Below are positions 14,418-28,724 of a stretch of DNA of 64,000 bases, one piece after another. Each line of letters begins with the position of its first letter. The stretch's first letter is position 1. Under the pieces are notes generated by a model. It saw only the letters and a list, made by a program, of their open reading frames with translations, searched no databases and was not told the DNA's origin. Made by a program: the position numbers and the translations under genes. The stretch is from contig SEMN01000070.1 of NCBI GenBank assembly GCA_005408345.1, positions 1,417,001 through 1,481,000 on the forward strand. The letters are read 5' to 3'. Source of the DNA: Macquaria australasica (Eukaryota; Chordata; Actinopteri; Centrarchiformes; Percichthyidae).

Positions 14418-14635
14418 TATTTGAGCCTAACAAGCCACATTAGAGAGACTTGAGCAACATTGGTGTCACTGAAGGAGGAAGAGGAAGACTGGAGAAGAAG
14501 GTGTACAGCCGTTAACGTACGGGCGGAGTCTGCTGTTAAGATCCGGGCCTCCCGTGACCCCATTTTTTTTTTTTTTTTTTTTACAACTGCTATTTTGGCG
14601 GGATTTTATCCCTTATTTTGTTTTATATATTAAGA
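14418..14635 (-). promoter_or_regulatory. ryr2: Probable ryr2 5' UTR and proximal promoter
   Basis: This is the only sequence between the ryr2 ATG (14417) and a SINE beginning near 14636. It contains a T-rich run at 14563-14582 and, read on the minus strand, a TATATAAAA-like element (14621-14629) and a CArG-like CAAAATAAGG (14611-14620, one mismatch from the SRF consensus). The transcription start cannot be placed from sequence alone, and the motif matches may be chance. Confidence 0.35.
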
Positions 14636-14817
14636 TTTTTTTTTTTGTTGTTTTGCCCTTTCGCTTCATTTGACAGGACAGTAGAGAAAGACAGGAAAGG
14701 CAGGGGAGAGAGACATGACATGCAGCAAAGGGCCAGGGCCGGACTGGAACCTGAACCGCTGGTAAGGACTCAGCCTTGACAGGGGGGTACACACTCCACC
14801 CGGTGAGCTACCTCTAC
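14636..14817 (-). repeat. tRNA-derived SINE, minus orientation
   Basis: Read on the minus strand, the element starts with a tRNA-like head: an A-box-like GGTAGCTCACCGGGTGG, then a B-box-like GGTTCCAGTCC (14741-14751). The body carries CCCTTTGCTGCATGTCAT and CTTTCCTGTCTTTCTCTACT, and the tail is A-rich. This layout and wording match a SINE family widespread in percomorph fish as I remember it, although the exact family name was not checked. Confidence 0.7.
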
Positions 14818-15414
14818 TTAAAAGTTTAAAAAAGTTTAAAAAAAATACACGTAAAAAAAAGTTAAATAAAAGTACCAATTGCCTGTGTTTTAATTATTTT
14901 ACATAAGTTTAATACTTTGACAGCCTGGTAATTGAGTATCATTTAAAATAATTTTTATAGATAATTAGGCCTACATAAAATAATCTTAATTTAATTTTTT
15001 CTCTGACTGACCGGACAACAGTTTAGTAATTAAAGTAATTAGTAAAATTCTTTATTTTACGGGTTCAATTTTCTAATCATTTATTAGGAAGTTTCCTATA
15101 AGGCACTCTGTGCTGTGTTTCTAATTATAGGGAAAATAGTAATGTCCTTTAAAGAAGTGCTCCATTCAAACCCAAGTAAATAATCACTATTCATTTATTA
15201 CTTGAAACCTTCATTGAGTTGAGTCTTCATATATGTTGAGTTATATGTTTTGTGACTAAAATACTCTCTGGGTTACACTAGAAATGAATCACCTAGGAGC
15301 TTAATTGGTAGTGTACCAGCTGAACACTGTCTCAATGTTCCCCATAATTAGCACCAAATTACACAATTCTTCCCAGAAAAACATCTTGGATGCTTTTAGA
15401 AAAAAATTAATCCG

Positions 15415-15720
15415 TGAAATAAAGTGTTATTGAAATTTGCTATGGATATTTAAGATCCTGGGGGGATTTCCGCTTGATTTTAATGAACCCCCAACCTTTC
15501 CTCTAGAGACAAATCTGGTTAAAAATAAATAAATAAATAAATAAGTCACTTGACTAATGCTTTAGTCTCTTTTGTATCTGGAAAACTAACAGATGGATTT
15601 CTATGAAATTTGCTTTGGATACACATGGTTGTCCAGGAGACGAATAATAATGATTTTGGTCACCCCCCTGACTTTTCTCAAGCACGCTACCAGGACAAAA
15701 GTTCCATGTGTACACAAATA
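15415..15720. repeat. Two fragments of a dispersed teleost repeat, with an AAAT microsatellite between
   Basis: The segments 15415-15515 and about 15560-15700 share the phrase pattern 'gatggatttctatgaaattt ... gacttttc' with the internal part of the MITE-like element at 53455-53849. An (AAAT)n run lies at 15521-15543. The fragments are old and incomplete, with no terminal repeats visible. Confidence 0.5.
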
Positions 15721-18034
15721 TATTAAAACCTAACAGACTAACTATAATAAAATTCACTGAAGGCTTCATTATCCCCAGATGAACCCTGTCCATTTTGGTT
15801 ACATGATCTATACCACCCTTGCACCAAAATTCCACTTCCACAGAAGATATTGCGTAATGTAATAGGTTGATTGCCCTGACATTTGCTGACCACATTCAAT
15901 CATGCTACTGAATTTTATGATTCACTGACCAGTCCTGTAAGGCCGTCCTGAGGTCTATATTTTTAGCCCTGAGAGGCAATGCTCTATTAAAAGCTAAATC
16001 ATGAACACATTGTTCTTTCCATTTCATACAATAGGGTGAAGGAATAATTGCAGCCTCTGAAAATTACATTACATATGTCACTTTTCTACAAAGTCTGAAC
16101 TACTTTACCGAGTGGTAAATGTTAATTATAATCTCGTACAGATATGAAGAATTTGGCATATAGAAACCAGATCTCAAATGGAAATATAGACCTTGCTATT
16201 ATTTCAACCACTACTGATGTAAACAAATCTTTCACAGCATTAGACTGTCTGATCACTGACTTAGAATAAGTTGTTATTTGGTGTCAGTCCTGGTATTAAA
16301 AGACCTCTCGATCAGTTCGGGTGTGACAGCATGTTCCAGTCTTGTGAACTATGGCCATGGGGCTTTTGTTTACACATGGATCATGGCTTTAAATATTTTC
16401 AAATATGCTGACAAATTGCAAATGAAAGACATAGCACAAGCAGTGATTTATCAGGTTGAAATAAATGTTTGAATTAGTCACAAACTGTTTATTTAATTCA
16501 TCCATTACCTTCAAGTACAAAGTTTAACTCACTGAATTTGTTGGTAACAGAGCCAGCAAATGTCTTCAAGGTGTCAGCACTGCCTGAGCATCTTTATTTT
16601 CCTACCAAAATACAACAAATCAAAGCTTTCCCCAAAATGGAGAACATCTATTGCACCTATAGAGGTAAAAGAGTGGTGTCTAAGGCAATATTCATTAGTT
16701 ACAGTAAAAAATAAACTTTTCTTTTAAAGGGGGTTGCATCTAAATTGAGTATTAAATAAACAGTGTGCTCCAGTGCCTTGCATTCAGTTTGTGGTAAGTG
16801 GCCAATGAACCTCTTACACTTAAAATTCCATTACTTGGATAACTTCCACGGTATTTTAGCACTCTTGCAGGGTTCACAAATTGCCAATGGGTGTGAAATC
16901 AAGAACACAAAAGGTTTGATTCATCATTCTTTTTCATTTGTTTGAGCAGAGAGTAAATTGCATAATTAGCATCACATGTTATGAGCATGTACATAACCAG
17001 CACATTTTGGTTAAATCATTGCCACTACTGTATATTTAAATACTCCATTTGTGTATGACAGTATGGGAATTCTTATGAAATTAATTGTGTATTGTGTAGA
17101 AATTGTGTAGAACATGAGTATACTGAAAGGTGACATGTAGCCAACAGCTGTGTGATATGGACAAATCAGGAATCAGCATATATTTCTACTGACAATAGGT
17201 CTAAAAATGTGTCGTCAAAGGAAAATTGGGAAACAGCTCGAAAAGTATTGTGTGTGCTGACTAAGTACATATTTAGTCAGCACACATTAAAAGGTGCCAA
17301 AACTTCCTTGAGCAGGAACAAGCGAAAAGGTGCTTCCATGTGTCTAGAAATAGTTGGGGAAAGATGGAAGAATGTCAGCCAAAATACAAAATAGAAAATG
17401 ATCTATGAACGATGCTACAGTTTATAAATTTAAGCAGTATGTTAAAGAGTAATCTAACACACACACAAAAAACATGTAACCATAAGTGTGCCACACAAAG
17501 GCCTTGTCCCGCACTATACAGTGGTAAAACTTTCTCCACATCTATAATAAAGCACAAATGCAGACAAGATCCTTTGTATCTCTTGCAGCCTGCCTCATAG
17601 AACAAAACTGCAGACGCAAATACTACCATAGACAATTTTATTTGTAATCTGGCTGGTATCAATGAGGACCTGACCTGTTGTGCTTCATTTGATCTTTATT
17701 TTCTTATTGTACTTATTTCTAGGCACATGAAAAACACATTACTCGTGAATACTGAACATTTAGTCTTCCGTGTTCTTTGCCTTTAAACCACTGAGCAATT
17801 TACTCTTGCATTCATGTGGTTTGCCACTTTCTTTGTTGATACTGTATATTTTGGGCCTTTTGGGAACCCATTTTTTGCACCGTTTATTGTTGGATGGCAG
17901 TAGGTCTAAAATTGCTTTTGCAAACTTTAAGCATCTCAAAATAACTTATCAGAAGATTGTATTTCCAAAACAAAGGCACTGTGAGGAAACATAATACATG
18001 AAATTGCTAGACAAAACAGGACTTTCATGCCTAA
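15721..18034. other. Intergenic region between actn2 and ryr2
   Basis: AT-rich sequence with several short open frames (none over 100 codons) and no splice-bounded coding block. It includes the region just downstream of the actn2 poly(A) signal. I see no trace of MTR (methionine synthase), which lies between these two genes in human. Confidence 0.6.
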
Positions 18035-18040
18035 TTTATT
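18035..18040 (-). terminator. actn2: Candidate actn2 poly(A) signal
   Basis: AATAAA on the minus strand (TTTATT on plus), about 400 bp past the actn2 stop codon at 18444. It is the first canonical hexamer noticed downstream. Longer 3' UTR forms ending near 17.6-17.7 kb, where further TTTATT occurs, are possible. Confidence 0.45.
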
Positions 18041-18443
18041 TTTCAAATAATGCAGCTGATAAACTACAGAAACACCATGATCCTGTTGTCATACTACCAA
18101 GTGATCTATATTTTTGATGGAGTTAAATTCTCCTCCAGCTTTACCTTCATCACAGAACCCTACTTTCTGCACAAATACCATAACGCACAAGACAAAAATT
18201 GTACAATTCATAGTTTCTCACAATATAATTTGAACATAGCAATTTCTAATTTGTTTAGGGGGCATCTTTTATCCAAGAGTACCAAAACACATGACGATGC
18301 TCAGCATGATTGTAGACAGTTGAATGCATCAGAAAACTAATCAGCAAAAACCTAGTATGGTCACAAACACAATTCATTCGACATATTTGATCCAACGTTC
18401 TTATAGATTCCTTAAATTCATCAAGAGATGGAAGGCAGGGGGG

Positions 18444-21400
18444 TTAAAGGTCGCTCTCTCCATAGAGGGCAGTGGAGAAGGCAGTGTAGTCCAGTGCCCC
18501 TGGTGGTGCTCCATGGCCAGTGTAAGGCGGCATCCTCATGATGCAATACTCTGCTTGTTCAGGGGGAAGCTCTCTCCTCAGCTCCTCCACTAGTATGTAG
18601 GGCTGCGGTGGTGGAAAGACAATGTGTTTCAGACATGTTTCCCAAAAGATTCATGCTAAACCCCCCCCTTCCATTTTAAGCTCATGAACAAAATTGTAGA
18701 TCGTAAATCACCATGGCATGGCAAATACTTGGAAATAAAGACTGGAATAGAATAGATTAGTGTCGGCTAAGAATATCTGCCCATATGCCAGTAAGTCACA
18801 CTAATACAAACACATACCTTGTCAGCTGCCAGGATCCGGAAGGATGCCACAACCTGCTCGGCAGTGTCTGTATCAGCAGTCTCTCTGGTCATAAAGTCAA
18901 TGAAAGACTGGAAAGAGACGATTCCAGTACCATTGGCATCCACCAGCATCATTATACGGGCAAACTCCACCTCTCCCTGAGAAAGGTAAGGATGGAGAAT
19001 GAGAGGAGTCTACAGTATGTGTGTAAAATACAGCAAACAAAAAAGTGTGAGAGCAACTGATAACATAGCCCCATCCACCCACCCACATTTGAATTACCTA
19101 CCAAGTCATAACCCATAGAGATGAGGCAGGCTCTGAAGTCATCAGTGTCCATTGCTCCATTCTTCTTCTACAGTTGGAGGAAAGTAGAGTCAGGGGAGAT
19201 TCCAGAAAAGATTGAAACATAACAGAAGTGCATCATATACGATGCAACGGTCTTGTCAATATAGCATTAAATATGACATGATCCAAGACATATGTAATGT
19301 GTAGTGTTTTCAAACTTTTTCCAAATCTGACAGTGCAAAACAACAAAATTGCCAATGATAAAATGAATAACTCTGCTTTCAACTTTAAGCACCTAATCTT
19401 TTGGCTGTTGCGATAAGAAATTAAAGATGCTGGAGATGTCATGATAAAGGAGGTTTGAAGGCTTAAAAACTCAGGAAAGAAGTAATTGTAACATCACACA
19501 TACTTGCATGCACACACTACAACTTTGCACATGCAAGTTTTATACACATACAAAACATCTGGGACATCAGTACACAGTAATATTTTGCTACTTTTAAGTT
19601 TGTATTTGGCAGGTGTATTTTCCATGCTGTTACTCCAGTATGGTGAGATATAGTCAGTCTGAGGAATTACTACATATGTAGCTTGAATAAATGAAACACC
19701 ATACTTAGATAAGTCATTCATTGTCATCATAACTGAGAATTTTACTCATAAGATTCTTATGAGCCATGAAATAGCTAAATATTCTACAATACCAGCTAAT
19801 GTTTATAATGCATCATTTGTAGTAATGTGATGGCCAAAGGAGAATTGTTGAATTTCAATCCACCCTCTCAACCAGGAATAGCTTTGGGTCAAATGTAGGG
19901 TCAGCTGCTGAACACTGCTCCTGGGTCTGGTAATAATTCAGCATCTTGCACACAAACACTTCTCTAGGGAGGACATTTAGGTCATGGTGCTCACAGTTAC
20001 AGGACCATCTCTAAATACAAGGCTAGCATCACCCCCCACTCTGCTTCCGCATTGCTCAGATTGCTTTAGATCAGTCACTCAAATGGACAAAGAAGAAGAA
20101 AAAAGAAAAAAATTAAAGACTCCAGTGATGTGAAATGGTAGAGAGCTGTACCCTGTCAAAGTGGTTGAAAGATGATCTGAACTCATTCATCTGCTGCTGG
20201 CTGATGCCTTTGGCATCCCGGGTCAGAATCTGGGTCTCAATCTCATTGATGGTTCGGGCGATGGTTGTGAGGAGCAGCTCCCACCCAACACGGATATGCT
20301 GTTGATGTAACGACAGAGCAGAAATGTTAACACAGAGAGAACACACCTTGAACAGTTTATTGAATACTGAATGTTTAAAAAAAAAATAAATAAATAAATA
20401 AAAAAGGGATTTCAATACTGAATTTCAGTATCCATGCAGAGCTGCAATGAGTATCTTATGCAAGAGCGTGTTTATGCGTTTGCAAATACTGTACATGTAT
20501 GCACTGTTCATGCCCATGCATAGTCTTGCAACACTGTTTGCCACTGCCCTGTACCTCCATAGTGTAGTTGGTGTGTTTGTTATCGAACACCAGCGACTCT
20601 TGGATTAGCTGGTGGTCTCCCTCCAACTTGTCGATGTTGGGCTTGTAAGCAACAATGATGTGCTCGAATTGCTTCAGCTGGGTCATCTGGTCCTCCAGGG
20701 TGCCTCCTACCTCCAGGGAGCAGCGCCCAGTTTCCTGTGAGGACAACACACGCAACAAGGTCAACTTAATTGTTGGACCAATTTAGATCAGGTAGTCATT
20801 TACCTGTGGCCTAGAGTAAATTCTGTCAGGACATATAGCATTTGATGAAGAAAGATCTTATGTGTATATTATTATTATTATTTAATTATCATTATCAGGA
20901 AAGCCAACATCATGGTCACCCTTATGTACAATGCATTTGAATATAATCATCTTCCATTTTAGGTCTTTATTTGATTAGATGGAGATAACTGTCAAATTGC
21001 TTATGAAGCCTGTATGTCCAACCTCCATCCTGGCCTGTATCCAGGGTCCAATGAGATTAGCCTGGGCAGCAAACTGTCGTCTCAGCCTTTCATGGGCATG
21101 CTGGCGTGCCATCTCCTCCTGGAGGGCACCATCTCTCTGAGGAACCAGCTTCTTCACCTAGAAAAACACATGCACACACAAAGGGCTTAATTGTAATTGT
21201 GAGAAGCTGGCTCCTCCTGGAAATAGCCATTAACAAACAGAATTGTGGTAGTATATTTGGATTATATGCTTAGATCCTTACTGGGTGCTAAGTCCTTCGA
21301 GTCAGTGATAAAACAGAGCAGCACTTCTTTACTCTTGCACTCCTTGTTCCTTTTTCATAATTAATGCGTTTATATGGCCAGACAGCCACTATCTGAATAA

Positions 21401-24400
21401 TGACTTTATTCCTCAATATGTGAGTGTCAGTGGGTTTTAAAGCTGTAGCTACCTTTTCCCACTTGTTGAGAAGCTCCTCAATTGTGATGGTGCTGTAGGG
21501 GTTGATAATGTTGGCCTTGATCCCATAGCTCTGGGAAATTTTCTGCACCTCATTGTGTATTCCCAAGATGGCCTGTCTCTCTGCATCCGCCTCAGGTAGA
21601 GTAGCTTTGAACTGCTCATGAGCTGCGATTAGACTCTGGAATGGGAAAAGGGAAGTCCTGGAATTTTATTAAAATTTCAATTTTAATAATTTTGTGTTGT
21701 TTTCTTTAGGGTGTGACAGATCTACCAACATTGCTCACTATACAACATTAAACATCCAAACATGAATCACAAATCATAGGAAAATTGTGAGCAGGTTAAT
21801 CTTGAGTGGACTTTAACAGCAGCAATACTGTGACATAAAACTAGAATCAAATAAATAGCAGTAAGTGTGTGACTAAGCCTACCTGGACCTCTTCAATAGT
21901 ATGCACTATGAACATGTCCTGCAGATCCTCCATGGCTCCATCCATCCAGTTGTTGAAAGGGGCCGACCTCTTGGCAAACTCCAAGAACAACTGATCAATA
22001 GTCTCCAGCAGCTTATCTGTCCGCTGAGAGGATTACAAGATATCACATATCTGTTGTATATTTTTAAATCCTGGAAAACCCACAACATCCAGCCCATAGC
22101 TCAGCATTAGGCTCTACCCTGAACTAAGTAGTAATCATCTTCTTATCTCACATAGAAATCCCAAAACAAACATCCCCTCACACATTTTGATGACTAATCC
22201 CAGGGTGCACAGCTATGATATGGCCTTGATATGGTTGTTCCTAACGGAGTCCCTCCCCTCAGCGGGGGATGGCGGGGAGTGGAAGATGGACAGAAAACAG
22301 ACCCCTGTCCCTGTCATTCAGACTTAATCCTTGGCCCTTTTCCCGGGCCCTCACACATTTGCAGGTCTGGAATGGCCAGCATGGATCAGAGGAAGTGGCT
22401 AGTGGGCTGTCAGCCAGTCACTTCCTGGACAGGACTGTTGTATCCATTTCTCCTTTATCCCCTCCACCATCCTATCTGGGTCAGGAATTTTAGAGGGGAT
22501 CCAATTATGTCTCCTCATCAATCAGTTGTGTCACTGTTCAGATGTTCACTGTTCAGATGTGATTGACAGACACCGAAAACATGCTTACACTGACATTTTG
22601 ATTAAGTTGGTTTTGGATGCAACTTCATTCTGCATCTATTGTGGTCCATGTGGAACATTAGTGCACTCTTGTGGGGACTTACTACCTTATCCCAACATTC
22701 AAGTTTCAGGAACTCACTAAAAACACTTTAAGCCTATGAGAAACTGGTCAAATGAATGTGAATGATTTTCATCTGCTTTCAGTCATAAATTCACATCATT
22801 GTGCCATTTTAATCTTATCCTTGTGTTCAGCACTGAATGTTGCCCTCACCTCCAGTGTCTCTCTCCTCTTCTGAGTCAGGGTTCCCAGCTTGTCCCACAA
22901 GTCACAGATGCTCTGGCAGCGTTGGTTCACAGCAGCCACGTCATGGTAATCCAGCTCACTGGAAAAACAAAAACATACTGCCGTTTGTTTCAAAGAGCTT
23001 TACTGTGCTCCCCAGACATTGAGGTGCCTTTAAAAAATTAAATAAATAAAAAAACCTGGATAGCTGACGGTTAAAGTAGCAATGGAACACAAAGTCAGAC
23101 TCTCAATTCAGTTAACAAATTTCCAACTATAAAAGGGTCTGATCACATAAGATTAGAAAGACACTGCTCAAATTGAAAGTGTAAAATGAAGTGTGCACTG
23201 CCATCCCAAACTGAACTACATATACAATAGAGAACTTTTTTTTTTTTTTTTTTTACAGTAGGATACAAATGCAGTTCTTAAGTCTTTAAGTTCACCAACA
23301 GCTTTGTTGTCTCAAGTTTGGACACAGGGACATGCAACCAGCTTGTAGGAGCTACCATTTACAGTACTTACCAGGGTGTGTTTGGATTCCTTTCCATGGC
23401 TACTCTGATTTGGAATTCAGTTCTGTTGAGTTCTGCTCCTACGGTGCAGACTGGATTTTAAAGATTTAAATCCTAGTGCCTAAAATTGAGTTGGAATGCA
23501 TTTTTGCCCAACCCACATAGAAAAGAACACATTCAGTGTCCATTTAGCATTTTATTTTAATTAATTAAATTAAAACAAGCAACACAGACATCAATACACA
23601 CTGCAGTAAACTGCAGGGACTACTAGAGCTGCCTTTACCCTGATCTGGTTTAAAGACTTAGTCCTGGTTAAGCTTTGGTATAGTCCTGGGGCTGCAGCCA
23701 GAGTGTGTCACTGGGAACCTCCTGGGTCTGAGTGGGGATGACTGGAAGCTGAGCGCTAGGGAAGTGGCATCTCTCATAATGGACTTCTCTCCAGTGGTCT
23801 CTGCCAGTCTCATAGTCTGACTGGAAGTGAGAAACTGTGCCAGGAGGAAGTTGACCAGTCAAGAGGTAGTAGTGGTTCGCTCCCACTTCTTGCGATATTG
23901 GCTGTACGGGGTCTTCTTCAGACGTGGAAGCAGCAGACAACTCCTCAGTTCCCTGCGGGGCCGAGGAATAGGGAGGCAGTGGCATGAAACCTTGTTCTTC
24001 CGTTTCCCTCTCTTCATTTCCATGCTCGTAGATGGATGCATAATGACTCAACTCAGCCACGAAGCCGGGTCACGATTATGGAGGAGGAGGTTGTGGTGGC
24101 ACCGAGCTTAGCTCCTCAGTTTCCCTCTCCAAATTACTGTGATCGAAGTTCACTTCATACTTCTCAAGCTCACCTGCCTAAAACAAAGGTGGAGGGGGAG
24201 GAAGCCCAATGTCAGGTGTGGGCTGAGATGTTCCAGACATGGTGTTGGTATTTGTAGACTCATCCAAACCAGGAGCAGCATTCCATGAAGCCACACTGCA
24301 CATGTCTGCAGAAGGGCTTGCTGGATAGGTTTCAGGACCAGGATACACTCCCTCCTTCACCAATTCATACAGGAATGAGACAGCAGTGTAACTCACACAG

Positions 24401-27400
24401 GAAGGTTGAGCAAGAGCGCTTTAGGATGAGCTATAAATGGAGGCCAGGAGGTGCCTCCATGATAGTGAAACTGCCCTCATTAGGACCACGCTGGCTCCAG
24501 CCTAGGGGCAAGAAATTGTGCTATAAATTTAATAAGGTAAGAAAGCATGAGATAACATTTGTCATAACAAGTCATTTAAGTCTAAAACTTTCAGAGTACA
24601 TTTATAGTCTCAGTGAAGTCTTACCATTTTTAGCAGTAAATCAATGAACATTCCAGCTTGACAGTGCAATGAGGAGCAAATGACTGTAAGAGAATACAGC
24701 ATGGTCAAAAACTTGAGTAAAATAAACTATTGAGCTATTAATAGAAAATGAACAAGCAAACAGTCATTTAGCTGTCACATACCTTGCAGAAAACCAAGTG
24801 GCCATTTTGCTTGTCAGCTGAAATGTTTTCTTCCTCTCTCAGGGCACCGGTTAAATATGAAACAGGAAATACTCTCTAGCCAATCCCAGACTGAGAAGGT
24901 AACGATGGACAGGTGTTCATCACCGACTGCTGACTGAAAATGTCTGCATGCCTGTAAACCACACCTTCATTCACCCTTCTATTGAGATATACTGTAGTGA
25001 CGAGCACTCAACTAAGAAGAAGAGGGTTTAAGTAATTTACATGAATACCTTTTTCCAGAGTGGTTCAAAATCATCTCACATGCAAATCAGTTTAGTGAGT
25101 TCAAATTGACCCAAATTGTTTTCTGCACTGCTTGTCTCCCACTTTTTTTCTTCATCCACTGTCTCCAATGTGAACAAAGAGATGAACAGATGATTTTGGG
25201 ACCATTGAACTACTGCATATTTTATATGAGTGCAGTGTTGTGTTGTGCACATGTCCTTTGTTGCTTGTCATCCATAATCTATCCAGACAATCACCCCGTA
25301 GGTTATAAAGTGTCTAAAGCCAAAATGCTATTAAAATAATATTTACAAGAGAGAAACAGAAAACAAGATTGCATTAGTCCCCCCCACCCCCTTCCTCTGT
25401 GATTGTGTTTGGCAGGAGTGAAAACATACTCTTGGGCCTCCATGACACATGACTGCAAACGTCTGCTAAAGTGAGTGCGTACTTTAGTTCCTGTGCAATG
25501 GCGGCAATCTGCTCCACTCTGTCTTGGTGGGCTGCCAAGTCACTCTCGAAGGCCTCATGTTTTCGAAGCAATGCTCTGATTTCTGTCAGGGTGGCTGTTT
25601 CATAGTCCTTCTGGGAGAGGATCAGTTCTTTACCTGAATATCACACATGTGCAAACAGAGAGAGGGATGAGGTAAGAGAAAGGAACAAAAAGGTGATTAG
25701 CAGGTTAGATCTAAACTCAGGCCTTATTTGGTCATTGCAGATGAAGAAAATGACCTGTTGCAGTCCACTACAGGCTGATTGTATTGGACAGACTCTAAAA
25801 CCTTCAATCAAATCTCATTAGGAACAAGTCTAAACAAACCCAGAGGTTAAAGGAGACACTTGAACACTGAAAAGCAGGCAGAGAAGCAGGAATACAGATG
25901 CCTGTAGATAAACGGGAAGCTAACAAGTCAAGATAAACATATAAACATGCAGACTTATAGACGTACTGTTGCAGTGAGAGATAGATAGAAAAGCAAGAAT
26001 GCAGACAGTTAAAAAGCCAAATTACAACTGACCGCTGGCCCAGTTCTCATGATTGGTGGCTTTTTGGCGAAACTTTTCAGCCAGATGGTCCAGCCTCTCC
26101 AGCCTACGGATCTCTGTAAGGAGCCACTCCTCGTAGCCTTTCTCTGCCTGCTCCAGGCCCTGCCATGCACTGGCTATGTCCTGTACACACAATGAAAATG
26201 AAAAACTCCCAATTTAAACTTACTCACTTGAAATGTTTTGAATTTATTCTACCCTGGCAAATAAGAAAATGTGATAAATAAATATGATTTGCAGTTGCAA
26301 AAAAATGTAAAACAAATCACCCTCTATTGGTAGATTGTCCTAACCTGTTGCCCTTTAATCCTGTTTAAGATTTAACCTCTAAATCATTTGCCATAAGACT
26401 TGACATGAACATTGGTGTACCCAATCATGAACATTTCTTTGACTGTTGAATTCTAAGCAGAGAAAGAATTTGGAGTCCTGACTTACAGATACCATCTTCC
26501 CCTCAGAGGGCATGAAGGCAGGGCGATTGCTGATGCGCAGCTTGGTCTGCAGGGTGTTGAAGTTCATTTCCAGCTGGCACTTCTCCTGCACCTTAGGGGG
26601 CTTGTGCTGGCGTCTGTAGTCCCTGAAGTCCTCCAGCTTCCGCTGCATCTCCGCCATGGTCTTCTCTGGGGTCCGGTTCTCCAGCCAGGGAGTGGTGCGG
26701 CGGATCCACTCCAGCAGCTGGGCAACACAAGGACAATATGGGAATAAGTGGAGAGGCAAGAGAGCTCCATGTTAAGATAGCAGTATGTCAGGAAGGCTGT
26801 GATGAATTATTCATTTTTTCAGCAGATGGGTCTCAGCTTATCGCAGCAATGGGACACATGAGTGGGGGAAAGAAAGATGTTTTTTAATCTAAACTTAAGT
26901 CTGTACCTTTAATTTAAACTACGTTCATGTAATGAAATTTCAAATCATGCTTTACCTCACTGGCCAGTCTCTCATACTCCTCCATCATTTTCTCATTCTC
27001 CTGGTTTACACCGAGCACCTTACAGATCCTGTTGGCAGCCGTCTCTGCCTGAGAGCACAGGGCACGAGAATAATGTAATTACATAAGCAAAGTAACACAG
27101 TGGGCCATGCTCCTATTGATACTTCTAATATCTCTAATAACATTATCCTCATAATAAATTTGTTGCTCAAAATGACATGTCAAAATCAAACTGACAGTAG
27201 ATCTATGCAGTAGATCTATGGGGACTGGTTCAACCACTATACCTGCTCAGCTCCAGCAAAAGCATGGTAAAAGCAGGACACATAGGTCATGATAGCTCTT
27301 TCATCAGGCTTGGGGGTGTTGATGATATCTATGGCATCGAGAGGGAGGAAATGTCAAGGTGTCAGAAAGGGGGAAAAAAGTGAAAAATCAAAAGAGTGGA

Positions 27401-28674
27401 AACTTACTTTGGAGAACGGAAGGAGACAGAAACGGAACATCCATTTTAAGTTTACTTTAAGTGTGATTTTAAGACTGAAATAGACCTCCAACAGACCAAA
27501 TATCCTCATACTCACACAGTGAAGTTCATATTGCAAACACATATTTCAAAGAACATTTTCATCCGAAAACTCCTATTGGATACATCTATTCCATAAAAAC
27601 ATTACCTTCTGCGTCCAGCATTTTAGGAATGTCCAGGTGTTTCTCGGCTATGTCAAAAGCCAGGTTCAGGTTCCCCAGAGGATCATCCTAAAAAAAGAAA
27701 CACAATTCTGCATCACTGAACAGCAATGCTGGACTTAAAATGCCACCGCGCTGACCTCCATGCTATGGTGGACACATCATACTCCCTGATCACCAACTAC
27801 ACATGCATATTAATTTAATAGCACTTGTTTTAAGTTTATATTTGAGAGAGCTGCTGCAGAAAAAACCTAGAACTGACTTTATACGTTTTCTAGTTTTCAC
27901 ATGAGCTGGATGTTTATCAGGAACTTCACATGTTGACGATTGAAATTCCAAGAAACATCATTTGTTATAATTTTCTCAAATCCATAATATAAATGACTTT
28001 TGCACATTGGGCTTTTAACTACAGATTACATCAAATGATTATTACAATTATTGGTTCTTTTTCAATAAAGCAATTGATCTTTTAGTCTGTAACATGTCAA
28101 AGTGATGTCTTTGAGATGAGAGATCGTGACACAGGCAGGTAAATCCTCACGTCTGAATCCATAAACAGCAGATGTTTGTTACTTTTACTTCATAATTGAC
28201 TTGAACGACTATACTATTATGATTAACTGTCATAAATTAATCAGCTAGTAAATTAATCAATTAATGGATTACTCAATAAATCAATGTACCACTACTATAT
28301 ACATAATATATTTCTTAAAATTCTGAGATTTAATCAAAGAAATTTGCTTTTTTCACACAAGTGACACTGACAAGAAAAACCAAGTGTTTTAACAGACTGG
28401 GGGTGGTGCATTAAGCCAACAGCTGACAGTGAACCCTTCCCTGCTAATGAGACAGTCAGTGAGAGTGCAATGGGGTAAAGGGATCATGCTATCATGCTGC
28501 TGCTATTGTCCCTATCTCTGTACCACTGTTCCATAATGGTTGGGGGCTCGGGGCTGGCACACTACATGACAGGGCCAGCTGCTCTCAGATCCAGTGCAGG
28601 ACAGAGAGATGGATGAATTGGGCGGTAAATTGATGACGGGAAGGAGGGATGGATGGATGGGTAGAAGGATACCC

Positions 28675-28724
<50 letters not shown>

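Noticed and set aside
19866..19960. Possible alternative actn2 EF-hand exon (minus strand)
   Set aside because: The short open stretch has no similarity to known alpha-actinin exon 19 variants, and flanking splice sites do not keep the phase.
22231..22566. 111-codon plus-strand open frame in an actn2 intron
   Set aside because: No start context, splice structure or family similarity. Overlapping frames of similar length occur in the same GC-richer patch.
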